From assembly GCA_963422275.1 (NCBI GenBank), contig OY729418.1:2666001-2730000 (forward strand): a stretch of 64,000 nucleotides of DNA. Direction: 5' to 3'. Position 1 is the first letter of the stretch, and every line of letters begins with the position of its first letter. The DNA comes from G963422275 sp963422275 (GTDB lineage Bacteria > Pseudomonadota > Alphaproteobacteria > Rhodobacterales > Rhodobacteraceae). Below are positions 54,074 through 63,218 of this stretch, piece after piece. The notes under the pieces were generated by a model. The model did no database searches. It was not told where the DNA came from and saw only the letters and a program-made list of their open reading frames with translations. Made by a program: the position numbers and the translations under genes.

Positions 54074-55073
54074 GAGTAAGAGTACGAGCACGCGTTTCGT
54101 GAACTTGGACCGGATGCCGCTGGATGAAAGCGAAGTGGCAGATTTCCACCAATGTCTGCTGAATTGCGAGCAAGGGTTGATGACGAACGGGTGGGGCGAG
54201 GTAACTCAATGGCCAGCGGAGCGAATGGTTGCAGGCGACTGGACGCCAGCCATCTGGCGCTCGCCGGAGCTGGCACAGGCTGCCTGGGAATTTGCCAACC
54301 ACCCGGACTTGCAAGAACTGGAAAGCCCTGCTGGCCGGTTGCGTGTACACGCAACCGGCCGGCAACTGCGCGGCTCTTTCGAGCGTGCAGTTGCCGGTGC
54401 TCCCGGAAGCTTTCCGATACTCAAGTCGAAGGGCGCGGAAGGGCAAACCACCATCAGGAGCACTCCAGACGAGCATTGGGTTCTCAAGAAACGGCAGGAC
54501 GAAGTGTGCAGACTGACCGACAGTGTTTATCCCGGAGCGAGACAAATTCTGCAAAAGGCCGGGCATTTGTTGATTACTGCAGGGCAGAATAACAGCAGCG
54601 CGCGTCTCGCCGCAACTGCCAGCGACGAGAGATACGTGGGCAATGGCTGGATGCCGATAACCGGTTTGTCGCCTGCGGAAGCCAAAGCGCTCGCGGTATT
54701 CATAAACTCCACTGCCGGGCGCCTGCAACTGATGCAAAATCCCGGTAAAACGCTGGCCTTCCCCACCTATAGTGCAAAGGAAGCGGGAAACATCGGGATA
54801 CCAGACATCAGTGACTGTCAAATTCAAAGCACCCTTGCCGAATGCTGGGAATCAACCCGGTCCATGGAAGTTCCCCAGTTCCGTGATGGCGAATGCCAAG
54901 TCCGCGTCTTGTGGGACAACGCCGTTGCTGAAGCTATGAACTGGGACTCTGAGGAAATGGCGTACCTGCGCCAACTGCTCCATAAAGAACCCCATGTGCG
55001 GGGACTTGGCTACGGCCAATATGCTGACGAACCGGAAGAGGATGACGATGCCAGTGACGAAAATGTAGAGTGA
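54068..55073 (+). CDS. Restriction-modification protein, 3' part (target-recognition and C-terminal region)
   Basis: After the C-tract the frame continues as HKSKSTSTRFVNLDRMPLDE and runs for about 335 residues. GEVTQWPAERMVAGDWTPAI and later NGWMPITGLSPAEAKALAVF resemble the target-recognition part of single-chain methylase-nucleases, which follow the NPPF methylase core with a TRD. The end is strongly acidic (EPEEDDDASDENVE). No stop codon other than the tract-induced one separates the two parts, and codon use and GC match, so they belong to one gene that is out of frame in this assembly. Whether translation can also start internally (for example at ATG 54114) is unknown. Confidence 0.85.
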
Positions 55074-55112
55074 GACTTCAGGCGTCGGGAACTTAAGGAG
55101 GTTTCGAATTGA

Positions 55113-55253
55113 ATGGGAAGCAAGGGTACAAGGGTTTGCCGCAATATCTGGCTGAAACTGGACTTGAAGGTGCCGGAATGGGCTTGGATATTTCGCAACT
55201 ATCAGTCTTTTTGGCACCAGCGTCGGCAAACCAATCACGCAGTTCAAGCTTAG
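55113..55253 (+). CDS. Possible small basic protein behind the R-M gene
   Basis: A 46-residue frame, MGSKGTRVCRNIWLKLDLKV then PEWAWIFRNYQSFWHQRRQ, rich in Trp and Arg. TAAGGAGGT (55094-55102), a near-perfect Shine-Dalgarno sequence, lies 10 bp upstream. A TTG at 55109 with even better spacing would open a different 65-residue frame. No family is recognised. The strong ribosome-binding site right after the R-M gene is the reason for listing it. Confidence 0.35.
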   Translation: MGSKGTRVCRNIWLKLDLKVPEWAWIFRNYQSFWHQRRQTNHAVQA

Positions 55254-55629
55254 GCTGTGACAATTTGAAACTGAACGCGTTCAAGAGATTTTGGGTCCAG
55301 TCTTAACCGTTTAGGTAATGGGTTTGATTAAATTGTCAGTGTGGACGGGTGTGGCAAGTCAACTTGGTCAAGGTAATCGGATGGGTCAGAAACACTGCCT
55401 GTCGAGCCGAGCGCTTGAGTAAAATTCCGACGCACGGCGATTTGCCAGAAGGCATCCGCAGTTATCCTCGGCCACCGTCCGTCAGTTCTGGAAACCGCAA
55501 AGCTAGGCGAAAGCCAGCTTTTGCAGCGTTTACTGTCCAATTGCTCGTTTGTGTACGGCCTGAAGCAGCCTGAGCAAGTGACTATTCCGAATCGAAGGCG
55601 CGTCGCTGAACAGATGAACGCAAAACGCG
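55254..55629. other. Gap without identifiable gene
   Basis: About 375 bp up to the TTAG target copy of the nested IS block. No convincing frame, RNA or repeat seen. Confidence 0.4.
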
Positions 55630-55655
55630 TTAGGGAACCTCTGAATATAGCCTGA

Positions 55656-56680
55656 ATTGCTTATGCACATGATTCCTGCGATACAAGATGTTGTGTTCGG
55701 GATGTCGGATGATGGAATGTTCGCATGACATTCTTGATGTGGAACCATCCGATGACCGAAATCCCCACCAGTCTCATCGCCTTTCAACGCCTGTTCCCCG
55801 ACGACAACGCTTGCGCCCGGTGGCTCATCGCCGCCCGATGGCCGAACGGCTTCCGGTGTCCCGCCTGCGGCCACGATCGCGGGTGGGAGTTGAAGACCAG
55901 GAAGCGCAGCTTCGAGTGCATCCGTTGCCATCGGCAGACCTCGGCCACCGCCGGCACCCTGCTGCACCGAACCAAGCTGTCGCTCGCGACCTGGTTCTGG
56001 GCCGCCTGTCTGATGGCCACTCATTCCAATGGCATCTCCGCCCTGCAGCTGCAGAAGCAGCTCGGGATCGGGTACTGTCGCAGTGCCTGGATGCTCGCCG
56101 CCAAGCTTCGCCGCGCCATGGTCAACCCCGAGCGCAGCCCGCTGTCCGGTCTGGTCGAGATCGACGAGGCCAGCCTGCCGCAGCGCGACAAGGGCGCGCC
56201 GCCGGGGCCGGGGCGCAGCCCCGAAGGCAAGATTCCGATCGCCGGCGCGGTCGAACTCGGCGACGGCAACACGCCGGGCCGCCTGCGGCTGGCCACGATC
56301 CGGTCCTGCAGCGCCAAGGATCTCGGCAGCTTCGTTGTGCGCAACACCGCCGCGACCGCGATCGTCAAGACAGACGGCTGGAGAGGCTACAGCGCGGTGC
56401 CTCGGGACCGCCACCAGCCCCATGTCGTCGGCGACAGGCCGGCCCATGAAGTTCTCGCCTGGATCCACACCGCGTTCTCCAACCTCAAGGGCTGGGCTCG
56501 GGGCGTCTATCACGGGCTGCGCGCCAAGCACCTCCAGATCTGTCTCGACGAGTTCGTCTTTCGTTTCAATCGGCGCCGAAATCGCCACGCCGCCTTCCTG
56601 TCCCTGTTCCTGCAGGCGCTGCGCGCCAAACCTCATCCCTGCCGCATCTTGATCAAACCGGAACCAAATGCATAAGCAGT
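55656..56680 (+). mobile_element. IS1595-family insertion sequence
   Basis: The inverted ends are ATTGCTTATGCA at the left and, reverse-complemented, ACTGCTTATGCA at the right. An 8-bp target duplication TAGCCTGA lies at 55648-55655 and 56681-56688, the usual length for IS1595. It sits 22 bp inside the left end of the IS5-group element. Confidence 0.9.
55725..56675 (+). CDS. IS1595-family transposase
   Basis: A 316-residue transposase. The N-terminal zinc-binding region reads FRCPACGHDRGWELKTRKRS and FECIRCHRQTSATAGTLLHR (two CxxC pairs). The DDE/N core follows: LVEIDEASLP, then VKTDGWRGYSAVPRD, then HTAFSNLKGWARGVYHGLRA with the asparagine typical of IS1595 (DDN). The C-terminus RFNRRRNRHAAFLSLFLQAL completes the family. 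The frame is intact, so it may be active. In-frame ATGs at 55740 and 55752 are alternative starts. Confidence 0.94.
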   Translation: MTFLMWNHPMTEIPTSLIAFQRLFPDDNACARWLIAARWPNGFRCPACGHDRGWELKTRKRSFECIRCHRQTSATAGTLLHRTKLSLATWFWAACLMATHSNGISALQLQKQLGIGYCRSAWMLAAKLRRAMVNPERSPLSGLVEIDEASLPQRDKGAPPGPGRSPEGKIPIAGAVELGDGNTPGRLRLATIRSCSAKDLGSFVVRNTAATAIVKTDGWRGYSAVPRDRHQPHVVGDRPAHEVLAWIHTAFSNLKGWARGVYHGLRAKHLQICLDEFVFRFNRRRNRHAAFLSLFLQALRAKPHPCRILIKPEPNA

Positions 56681-57025
56681 TAGCCTGATTTTGGTCGTGG
56701 CATTGTGCAGCCGGAGGGGGGCGACATGCAGTGCCTTCTGCAATTGATCTTTGCGAGCCTTGAATGCGACCGCAAGAAACGAAAGACGCGCCGCGAGATC
56801 TTTCTGGAGCGGATAGACGGCCCGATCCCCCGGTGTGCGCCTGGATGCCCGCATTGTGCCGGTCTTTCCCAAGGGCGGCGGCAAGGGGCGACAGCCGCAT
56901 CACGTTGCTGGCGATGCTGCGCGTGCACTGCGTACAGCCGTTCTGCAATCCGGCGACCCGGCGATGGAGGACTTGCTCTGCGCGGCCGAGAGCGTTGGGC
57001 GCTTTGCCGGGGTGATGCTGGAGAA

Positions 57026-58033
57026 ACCCCAATTCTGGATAAGAGGGGTGAGGGGGTTCCCAAATCGGGCGTGGCCTGATTCTGTATCCGCAACCAAAAT
57101 CAACGGATGGGATCCCCTCAATGAGCACCTCTGTCATCGCACTGTTCTGTTGTCTCGACGACTTTGCAAAGACCTTTGAAGAATGGGAGCGGCATCGGCT
57201 GATCGGCACAGGCCGCCAGCGCTCGCGCTCGGGCAAGCTCTCGCTCAGTGAAAGGCTCTTCATCATGGTGCTGTTTCATCTCTCGCCCTTCAAGAATTTC
57301 AAGGCTTTCCGGTTCCATGGCGTGGAGCGGAAATATCGCGACTGCTTTGGAGACCTGCCGAGCTGCGGACGGTTTGTCGCCCTGATGCCGCGCTTGCCGG
57401 TTCCGCTTTGCATCTTGATGCAATGCTTTCGCGGTGAGGAAACCGGGATCTGTTTTGTGGACAGCGCCAAGCTCGCTGTCTGCCACAACGCACGGATCAA
57501 CCGGAACAAGGTCTTCAAGGGACTGGCCAAGCGGGGCCGAAGCGCCAGGGGGTGGTTTTTCGGGTTCAAGCTGCATCTGGTCATCAACGACAAGGGTCAG
57601 GTCATGGCCGTCAAGATCACGCCTGGAAACACCGACGACCGCAAGCCGCTTGAGACCATGATTGCCGAGTTGAAAGGCAAGGTGTTCGGCAATAAAGGCT
57701 GCATTCCGAAGCCGCTTTTCCAGCGTTTGCGGCAACAGGGCCTGCACCTGATCACTGGCATTCGCCGCAACATGAAAAACTTTCCTCTGCCCATTCCGGA
57801 CCAAATCAGGTTGCGGAAGCGGTTCATCATTGAAACGCTGTTCGATAAACTGAAATCGAGCATGGGATTGGAACGCACACGACACCGATCCCCAACAAAT
57901 GCCTTCGTTCATATCCTGTCATGTCTGGCTGCCTATATTCTGGCGCAGCCAAAGGTCAAAATCGGCAAAATCGTCGTGCCAGACGCCATTCGGTGCATTC
58001 CAAAAGAAAACAGAGCTTATCCATAACTCGGGT
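57026..58033 (+). mobile_element. IS982-family insertion sequence, copy 2
   Basis: The ends (ACCCCAATTCTGGATAAG and the inverse of ACCCGAGTTATGGATAAG) and the 1008-bp length match copy 1 at 20219-21226. The 7-bp target duplication TGGAGAA lies at 57019-57025 and 58034-58040. It splits the transposase gene of the IS5-group element between MLEK and VPDE. Confidence 0.93.
57121..58026 (+). CDS. IS982-family transposase, copy 2
   Basis: A 301-residue transposase with an intact frame. It has the same landmarks as copy 1 (VDSAKLAVCHNARINRN, GQVMAVKITPGNTDDRKPLE, IIETLFDKLKSSMGLERTRH) but differs at scattered residues, for example the Ser of VDST replaced by VDSA-type changes and GDKG by GNKG in KVFGNKGCIPKPLF. 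The catalytic acidic residues appear kept except that the Asp of GDKG is Asn here, which in this family could weaken or abolish activity. Confidence 0.93.
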   Translation: MSTSVIALFCCLDDFAKTFEEWERHRLIGTGRQRSRSGKLSLSERLFIMVLFHLSPFKNFKAFRFHGVERKYRDCFGDLPSCGRFVALMPRLPVPLCILMQCFRGEETGICFVDSAKLAVCHNARINRNKVFKGLAKRGRSARGWFFGFKLHLVINDKGQVMAVKITPGNTDDRKPLETMIAELKGKVFGNKGCIPKPLFQRLRQQGLHLITGIRRNMKNFPLPIPDQIRLRKRFIIETLFDKLKSSMGLERTRHRSPTNAFVHILSCLAAYILAQPKVKIGKIVVPDAIRCIPKENRAYP

Positions 58034-58502
58034 TGGAGAAGGTTCCGGACGAGACGACGATCCCGACATCCTCCGCCAGCCGGAGGGAACGGCCGCCAAC
58101 GTCGTGACCGGCTTCTGCACGGCGAGGAGAAACAAGCTTGGACTGATGCTGGATATCGCGGGATCGGGAAGCGTGCGGAGCGCGCATCGCGAGGTGTCGC
58201 GGCAGATTGCCATGAACCCGGGCTGGCGCCGGGCAGCGCGGCGGCTCTGGCGGAAACGGCGAAGGCCTGGGTGCGGGCAAGGGTGGAGCATCTGTTCCGG
58301 ATCGCGAGCGGGTGTTTGGCCATGACAGGGGAGAAGCGTGTCCAGAATCTGCCGGATCGGCCCTGCGGGGGCTGAACGGCAGATTCTGCCCCGAAAACGC
58401 GCATTTGGGGCTTCCGGACCGCAGAAAACCGGCCAGCGACGGCGGGAAGGGTAATTCCCGCAGCCAAAACCAGAAACCCCTTCCAAATCAGAGGTTTCTT
58501 AG

Positions 58503-58835
58503 TGCCCGTTTTACGACAAGAACGGCGTGTACAACGCAATGAATCGGTCCCCAATCTACATTTGAAGCACGCACGAAATCGTTCGGTGCGAGTGTTGTCG
58601 AGGTTTCACATTCGGTTCGAAAGTTCGTCAAGCACAAGGAACTATATTCAACGCAGGCCTGTTGCACGTCCGGTCTTGTCTCAGTGCGCACTTGGCAGCT
58701 TCGGCCATTTTCTGCTGCCGCTTTGTTGAAGTGAGTTGCATAGCATGCGAATGTTGTCCAAATTGATTTCAAGTTGTGAGTTTGCCATACTTCTCTTGAC
58801 CTGTATCGAGGAGGAGGCAAGAATTGGAGGAGAGA
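58503..58835. other. Gap between the IS block and the DUF1989 gene
   Basis: No convincing frame or RNA. The last part has a very strong ribosome-binding region (GAGGAGGCAAGAATTGGAGG) serving the next gene. Confidence 0.4.
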
Positions 58836-59432
58836 ATGGGCGATCTTCGAACGGTTCCGGCACGAGGCGGCAAAGCGGCACGGCTCGCGGCGGGAGAGCG
58901 AATAAGAATCATCAACACACTTGGTGAACAGGTGGTCGATACTTGGGCGTTCAACGACATGGACATGTCCGAGTACATGGCGATGGATGCAACGAGAGCA
59001 TACACTCTGAGGATGTCGCCCAGAAAGGGCGACGTTCTGGTAACAAACCGAAGACGACCGATCCTGATTCTGGAAGAGGATACTTTTTCCGGGTGGCACG
59101 ACACGCAGATGGCGGCCTGCGACAGATGGCGCTACGGTTTGCTCGGACATGTGGGGTTCCACGACAACTGCGCAGACAATCTCTCCAAAGCCCTCTCGGA
59201 GCATGGTTTGGCAGAAACTCACATTCCGGCACCGCTGAATCTGTGGATGAACATTCCTTGGTCTCTAGAAGGCACCTTGGCATTCGAGGCTCCGGTGAGC
59301 AGCCCGGGAGATTTTGTGGTTTTGCGGGCCGCAATTAACTGTGTGGTCGCGATGTCCGCCTGTCCACAGGACATTTTGCCGATTAACGGGGCGGCAGCCA
59401 GACCGACGGAAGCGCACTTTGAGGTGTTTTAA
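58836..59432 (+). CDS. DUF1989 (urea carboxylase-associated family) protein
   Basis: A 198-residue protein. VPARGGKAARLAAGERIRII, then GEQVVDTWAFNDMDMSEYMA, FSGWHDTQMAACDRWRYGLL and FHDNCADNLSKALSEHGLA are blocks of the DUF1989 family. It ends SACPQDILPINGAAARPTEA, the usual C-terminal signature. Family members are encoded near urea carboxylase or amino-acid-derived amine genes, but none is visible here, and the function remains unsettled. ATG 58836 is chosen because GGAGGAGAG stands directly in front; an earlier ATG at 58824 lacks such a site. Confidence 0.9.
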   Translation: MGDLRTVPARGGKAARLAAGERIRIINTLGEQVVDTWAFNDMDMSEYMAMDATRAYTLRMSPRKGDVLVTNRRRPILILEEDTFSGWHDTQMAACDRWRYGLLGHVGFHDNCADNLSKALSEHGLAETHIPAPLNLWMNIPWSLEGTLAFEAPVSSPGDFVVLRAAINCVVAMSACPQDILPINGAAARPTEAHFEVF

Positions 59433-59965
59433 TTTGCACTTCAAAAGATAAGTTTCATTGTGTCTTGGGGTGTGGGATTCACCCCGGCGGCCAGTCTCAT
59501 TCCAGCTTGAATGGTTTTCCAGCTGCATACAACGATGCCGCTCACACCCACACCAGAACGCCATCGTCTTGAGGAGATTGTCACAGATGGCATGCTCATC
59601 CGGCATTCGCGGACCGTCCTTGATTGCATCGGTGGCGGCGAGGCCAAGGACGGGTGTGTATTGGGATTCACAAGGGCAGCCACTTATCTCGAACAGATTG
59701 CCTTTCGCTCGCTCAAGCGGCGTTTTGAATGGTTGTCGACCATGCCGTCGCCGCCATCCCCGATAAAGTTCAGCGCGTCGCATCGAAATTGCATGGGGAA
59801 GAACAAAGGCATTCTTCGAACTAAAAATCCCATGCTCCTGAAATTTGACCGTTCGGTCATCGATTCTTCAAGAATGTTAAGTATCGCTTCGGCTCGTTCG
59901 AGCCGAGTGCCGAATTGCCGCAAATGCGGGGTTTGATTGCATCGCCGTTCGAGCCAGTAGGCGGT
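59433..59965. other. Unassigned region, possible broken minus-strand gene
   Basis: On the minus strand 59441-59923 is open except for one in-frame stop at 59684. The upstream part reads RSNFRSMGFLVRRMPLFFPM and ALNFIGDGGDGMVDNHSKRR. A plus-strand frame overlaps the same DNA. Neither matches a family I know. It may be a gene with a nonsense mutation, or simply non-coding. Confidence 0.25.
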
Positions 59966-60928
59966 TTAGTCGATATTGACAACAATTTTCCCGACAACTT
60001 TGCGCTGTCTCAACATCTCCAACGCTTGGCCAGTTTCCGAAAGCGCTACGGTTTTTCCGACTTGCGGATTAATCACTCCGTCACAATACCAGCCCATCAG
60101 GGTTTCAATGCTGGTCGTGATCGATCGAGAGTCCAGCTCGGCGTAGCCTCCCCAAAAGAAACCCAAAACCGTGAGGTTCTTGACGAGCAGTATGTTGGCG
60201 GGAATCTGCGGAATTTCACCCGAAGCGAAGCCAAGCGGGATCAGTCGCCCTCCACTGTTCGTTGCGCGCAAGGCTGCCTTGAAAGAGTCACCTCCGACAG
60301 GGTCGTAAACCACGTCTGCTCCGCCAAACGCCTTGACCTTGTCGCGAATGCTTTCGCCGTTTGTGTCGATGAGATGGTCGGCACCGGCCCGCTTCGCGGC
60401 GGCAAGCTTTTCAGTGCCACGCGCCGCCGCAATGACCTCGGCCCCCATGATTTTCCCGATCTCGACAGCCGTCAGCCCGATGCCTCCAGCGGCTCCGAGT
60501 ACAAGAAGCCGCTCTCCTGGCTTGAGTTGCGCCCGGCAGTCCAGCGCGGCATGCGACGTTCCATAGGCAATTAGAAATCCCGCTGCCACTTCCGATGGCA
60601 TTTGGTCCGGAACCGGGACACACTGGTGTGCCGGATAGCACCCGTACTCGGCGAAAGCTCCGTGACTGGAATAGGCTGCAACGCGCTGGCCAATGGAAAG
60701 ACTGCCCACCGATTGCCCAAGCTGGTCCACGGTGCCGCAAACCTCCATCCCTAAAGTGAAGGGAATGGCCGGTTTCGCTTGGTAGGTACCTTCAACGATC
60801 AGCAGATCGGCAAAGTTGACTCCCGCGCAGTGGATCTTGAGCCGGACTTCCCCGGAACTGGCCTGAGGTCGGTCAATCTCGCGCAAGGTCGGCGGCGACC
60901 CGTGTTTCTCAACCTGCATTGCAAGCAT
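59966..60928 (-). CDS. Zinc-independent quinone oxidoreductase (MDR superfamily)
   Basis: A 320-residue NADPH-dependent reductase. The N-terminal GroES-like part shows KIHCAGVNFADLLIVEGTYQ and FTLGMEVCGTVDQLG. The Rossmann motif is LLVLGAAGGIGLTAVEIGKI (about residues 140-160), followed by GADHLIDTN and GGADVVYDPVGGDSFKAALR. The catalytic-zinc cysteine of alcohol dehydrogenases is absent, as in NADPH:quinone reductases. ATG 60928 is chosen over one five codons earlier because AAGGAG lies seven bases upstream. It is divergent from the phosphatase gene. Confidence 0.93.
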   Translation of the reverse strand: MLAMQVEKHGSPPTLREIDRPQASSGEVRLKIHCAGVNFADLLIVEGTYQAKPAIPFTLGMEVCGTVDQLGQSVGSLSIGQRVAAYSSHGAFAEYGCYPAHQCVPVPDQMPSEVAAGFLIAYGTSHAALDCRAQLKPGERLLVLGAAGGIGLTAVEIGKIMGAEVIAAARGTEKLAAAKRAGADHLIDTNGESIRDKVKAFGGADVVYDPVGGDSFKAALRATNSGGRLIPLGFASGEIPQIPANILLVKNLTVLGFFWGGYAELDSRSITTSIETLMGWYCDGVINPQVGKTVALSETGQALEMLRQRKVVGKIVVNID

Positions 60929-61132
60929 GTGCGCTCCTTCCAATGATCGTTCGCTCTTGCTCCAATCAACGCTTTAGATGCCTATTCCAGAAATCCTGCG
61001 GACTTGCACATCAAGAGTTTCGGTTTAGGGTGTGGACTGCGGCAAGATCGGCATCGGATTTGCGCAATGCGGTTTTCGGCGTCGCGAGTGGATTGTGGCT
61101 ACAGCGAATCATCGGCCGAAAGGAAATGGACA

Positions 61133-61927
61133 TTGGACCCGGATCTAGCTCATGAATTTGTGGATGTCGCGCATGCTCTGGCCGATGCGGCGATTGCCGA
61201 GACGCTGTCCCGCTTTCGGGAACCAAACCTAAAGGCTGAAAACAAGGCGATCCACAGCTGGGATCCAGTGACTGAGGCGGACCGCAAGGCGGAGCGCGCA
61301 ATGCGCGAGATACTCGCCAAGCGTCGCCCGGACGACTCGATTTTGGGGGAGGAGGAGGCCTATTTCTCGGGATCAAGCGAATTCGTCTGGGTGCTGGACC
61401 CCATAGATGGAACGAGAGGCTACGTCAGCGGAACACCCACTTGGGGCACCTTGGTGGCCGTATCGGATTCAAGCGGGCCGCTGTTCGGAATAATTGACCA
61501 GCCGTACATCGGGGAGCGCTTCGAGGGTGGTCTCGGAAGGTCCTTTTCCTCTGGACCATTCGGAATGAGTAAATCCATTGTCCGCAAGGACAGAAGCATG
61601 CCTGAAGCGACAATCACGACAACAATGCCGGAGGTGGGAACGCCCCGGGAGAGAGTTGCATTCGAGAATCTTGCCTCGCGCACTCGGATTGCCAGATACG
61701 GGATGGATTGCTACGGATACGCGCTCTTGGCGTGCGGCCATCTGGATCTTGTGGTGGAGGCAGGTTTGAAGCCGGTTGACGTGCATGCTCCCATCGCGGT
61801 TGTTCGGGCTGCGGGCGGGATCGTCACTGATTGGAATGGCGGTTCACCCCACGATGGCGGACGCGTTCTAGCCGCAGCCACGCCGGAACTGCACAAGGCA
61901 GCCTTGCAAGTGCTTTCTCAAGCATGA
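61133..61927 (+). CDS. Inositol-monophosphatase-family phosphatase, HisN-like
   Basis: A 264-residue metal-dependent phosphatase. Metal-site motifs are DPVTEADRKAERAMRE, DDSILGEEEAYFSG, WVLDPIDGTRGYVSGTPTWG and, near the C-terminus, GLKPVDVHAPIAVVRAAGGI. The TWGTL after the DPIDGTR block resembles histidinol-phosphatases (HisN) of alphaproteobacteria more than true inositol monophosphatases. It would supply the histidinol step of histidine synthesis. TTG 61133 is taken as start because AAAGGAAA lies before it; no ATG is available in this frame at the expected N-terminus. It overlaps the converging hydrolase by 10 bp. Confidence 0.87.
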   Translation: MDPDLAHEFVDVAHALADAAIAETLSRFREPNLKAENKAIHSWDPVTEADRKAERAMREILAKRRPDDSILGEEEAYFSGSSEFVWVLDPIDGTRGYVSGTPTWGTLVAVSDSSGPLFGIIDQPYIGERFEGGLGRSFSSGPFGMSKSIVRKDRSMPEATITTTMPEVGTPRERVAFENLASRTRIARYGMDCYGYALLACGHLDLVVEAGLKPVDVHAPIAVVRAAGGIVTDWNGGSPHDGGRVLAAATPELHKAALQVLSQA

Positions 61928-62856
61928 CGGGCCAGGAAATCAAGAATGGTGTCGTAGCAGCGTTTTTGGATTTCCGGCCGTTCCTGCAGAATATCGTGCC
62001 ATGCATCCGAAACGAGTTCAATTCTCGCCGACGACCACTTGGAAACAGCGGCGCGAAGCCGGCCATTGTCCGCAATGTATTCATGTTCGGCGAGGAACAC
62101 GAGGCTGGGATGATTGGGCGCTGCCATTCTGGCAAGTGCTCTCATCTCGGCATTTGCTGCCTTCACCCAAATCCATGAAGGCCCGCCGAGCGACAGTTCC
62201 GGTATCCGGGCAATCTGCGCGGCGATTCGCCGAAACGTGTCGGCATCCGAGGTCAGCAGGTTCCTTTCCGGTCTGGCAGTCTGCATGTAGTTCCTTCGAT
62301 CGGACCCTGGAATGTAGTTGGTCGATTTGTTCAGAAGCGAAGCGGCTCCGACAATTAGCGGAACGACGGGCGCTAGCACCCTGAGCCCGCAAAGCCCCCA
62401 CATCGGAGCGGTGAATATCGATGCACTTACGTCAAGACCGCAATGTAGGGCGCGAAGGCCAATGCAACCGCCCATGGAATGTGCAAGCATGAACAGCGGG
62501 CGGGGAGCATCAAGCATGGAAAGCGCATCCAGAGCGGCGCTCAGATCGATTTGATACTCCGAAAAGCTGTTCACATGGCCGAGGCGCCGATCAAAATGAA
62601 GTCGATCGGACATTCCCTGTCCTCGCCAGTCCAGAATGGCAACTGAAAGTCCGTGGCTTGTCAGGAAGGCCGCGGCGTCGCGGTATTTCTCGATGAACTC
62701 GGTGCGCCCTGGGAGAATCAGGACCGTACCTCGCGAGCTGGAACGCCAGATTGCGAGGCGCAATCTCAATTCGTCTTTGGTTTTGATCCAGACCGATTCC
62801 GGTCGGTCTTGCTCGCGGCCGGGTTCGTCGAAATAGGGAGCGACTGGAAAATTCAT
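61918..62856 (-). CDS. Alpha/beta hydrolase, lysophospholipase (PldB-like) type
   Basis: A 312-residue hydrolase. The nucleophile elbow is FMLAHSMGGCIGLRALH (Ser about residue 126). VLILPGRTEFIEKYRDAAAF and LDWRGQGMSDRL are typical of the PldB/monoglyceride-lipase group. The C-terminal DAWHDILQERPEIQ provides the catalytic His. No signal peptide is evident. The start overlaps the stop of the SCP2 gene by four bases, so the pair is probably co-translated. Confidence 0.9.
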   Translation of the reverse strand: MNFPVAPYFDEPGREQDRPESVWIKTKDELRLRLAIWRSSSRGTVLILPGRTEFIEKYRDAAAFLTSHGLSVAILDWRGQGMSDRLHFDRRLGHVNSFSEYQIDLSAALDALSMLDAPRPLFMLAHSMGGCIGLRALHCGLDVSASIFTAPMWGLCGLRVLAPVVPLIVGAASLLNKSTNYIPGSDRRNYMQTARPERNLLTSDADTFRRIAAQIARIPELSLGGPSWIWVKAANAEMRALARMAAPNHPSLVFLAEHEYIADNGRLRAAVSKWSSARIELVSDAWHDILQERPEIQKRCYDTILDFLARHA

Positions 62857-63143
62857 TGCAGCCGCTTGCCAAGCCGCAACGCGATGTCGATTTTCCCTTC
62901 TATGCGCAACTTGGCAGACATGTATGCCGCGGTCGGATCGAGTTCGCCGGAGAGAATCCGAGCGAAGACCTCGGCGGCGGCGTACAAGGTGCAGTCCGCT
63001 TCCTCGTCGCCCTCGCGCGGCCCGTCGTGATCCAGCATGATGGAACCCATGTCCTCAATGACGAATTTGACAGCGGAATCGAAGCCTTCCGCTCCGAATT
63101 TCTCCTCGAGTGCCTCTACGGCGGATCTGATGACAGGTGTCAT
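62853..63143 (-). CDS. SCP2 sterol-binding-domain protein
   Basis: A 96-residue protein matching the small bacterial SCP2 domain. AVKFVIEDMGSIMLDHDGPR, EADCTLYAAAEVFARILSGE and LDPTAAYMSAKLRIEGKIDI are characteristic, including the (A/S)YMxGKLKIxGD-like end. It is thought to bind lipids. It precedes the lysophospholipase on the same strand with overlapping codons, which supports a lipid-related role. Confidence 0.88.
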   Translation of the reverse strand: MTPVIRSAVEALEEKFGAEGFDSAVKFVIEDMGSIMLDHDGPREGDEEADCTLYAAAEVFARILSGELDPTAAYMSAKLRIEGKIDIALRLGKRLQ

Positions 63144-63218
63144 GGAGACCTTCCGCTGGAAATTTGGGCATATTTTTTACTCGCAATCTGTCAAAATTGC
63201 ACTACACTAGAACGAAGA

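Larger units (their letters stand above)
55634..58498 (+). mobile_element. IS5-group element carrying two inserted IS (nested three-element block)
   Basis: The outer ends are GGAACCTCTGAATATAGCC at the left and, reverse-complemented, GAAACCTCTGATTTGG at the right. TTAG is duplicated at 55630-55633 and 58499-58502. The outer IS is a relative of the one at 17237-18458. Subtracting the two inner elements leaves about 817 bp against 1222 bp in that relative, so about 400 bp of transposase are also deleted. Remaining pieces read LIFASLECDRKKRKTRREIF, ESVGRFAGVMLEK (just left of the IS982) and VPDETTIP (just right of it). Confidence 0.88.
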
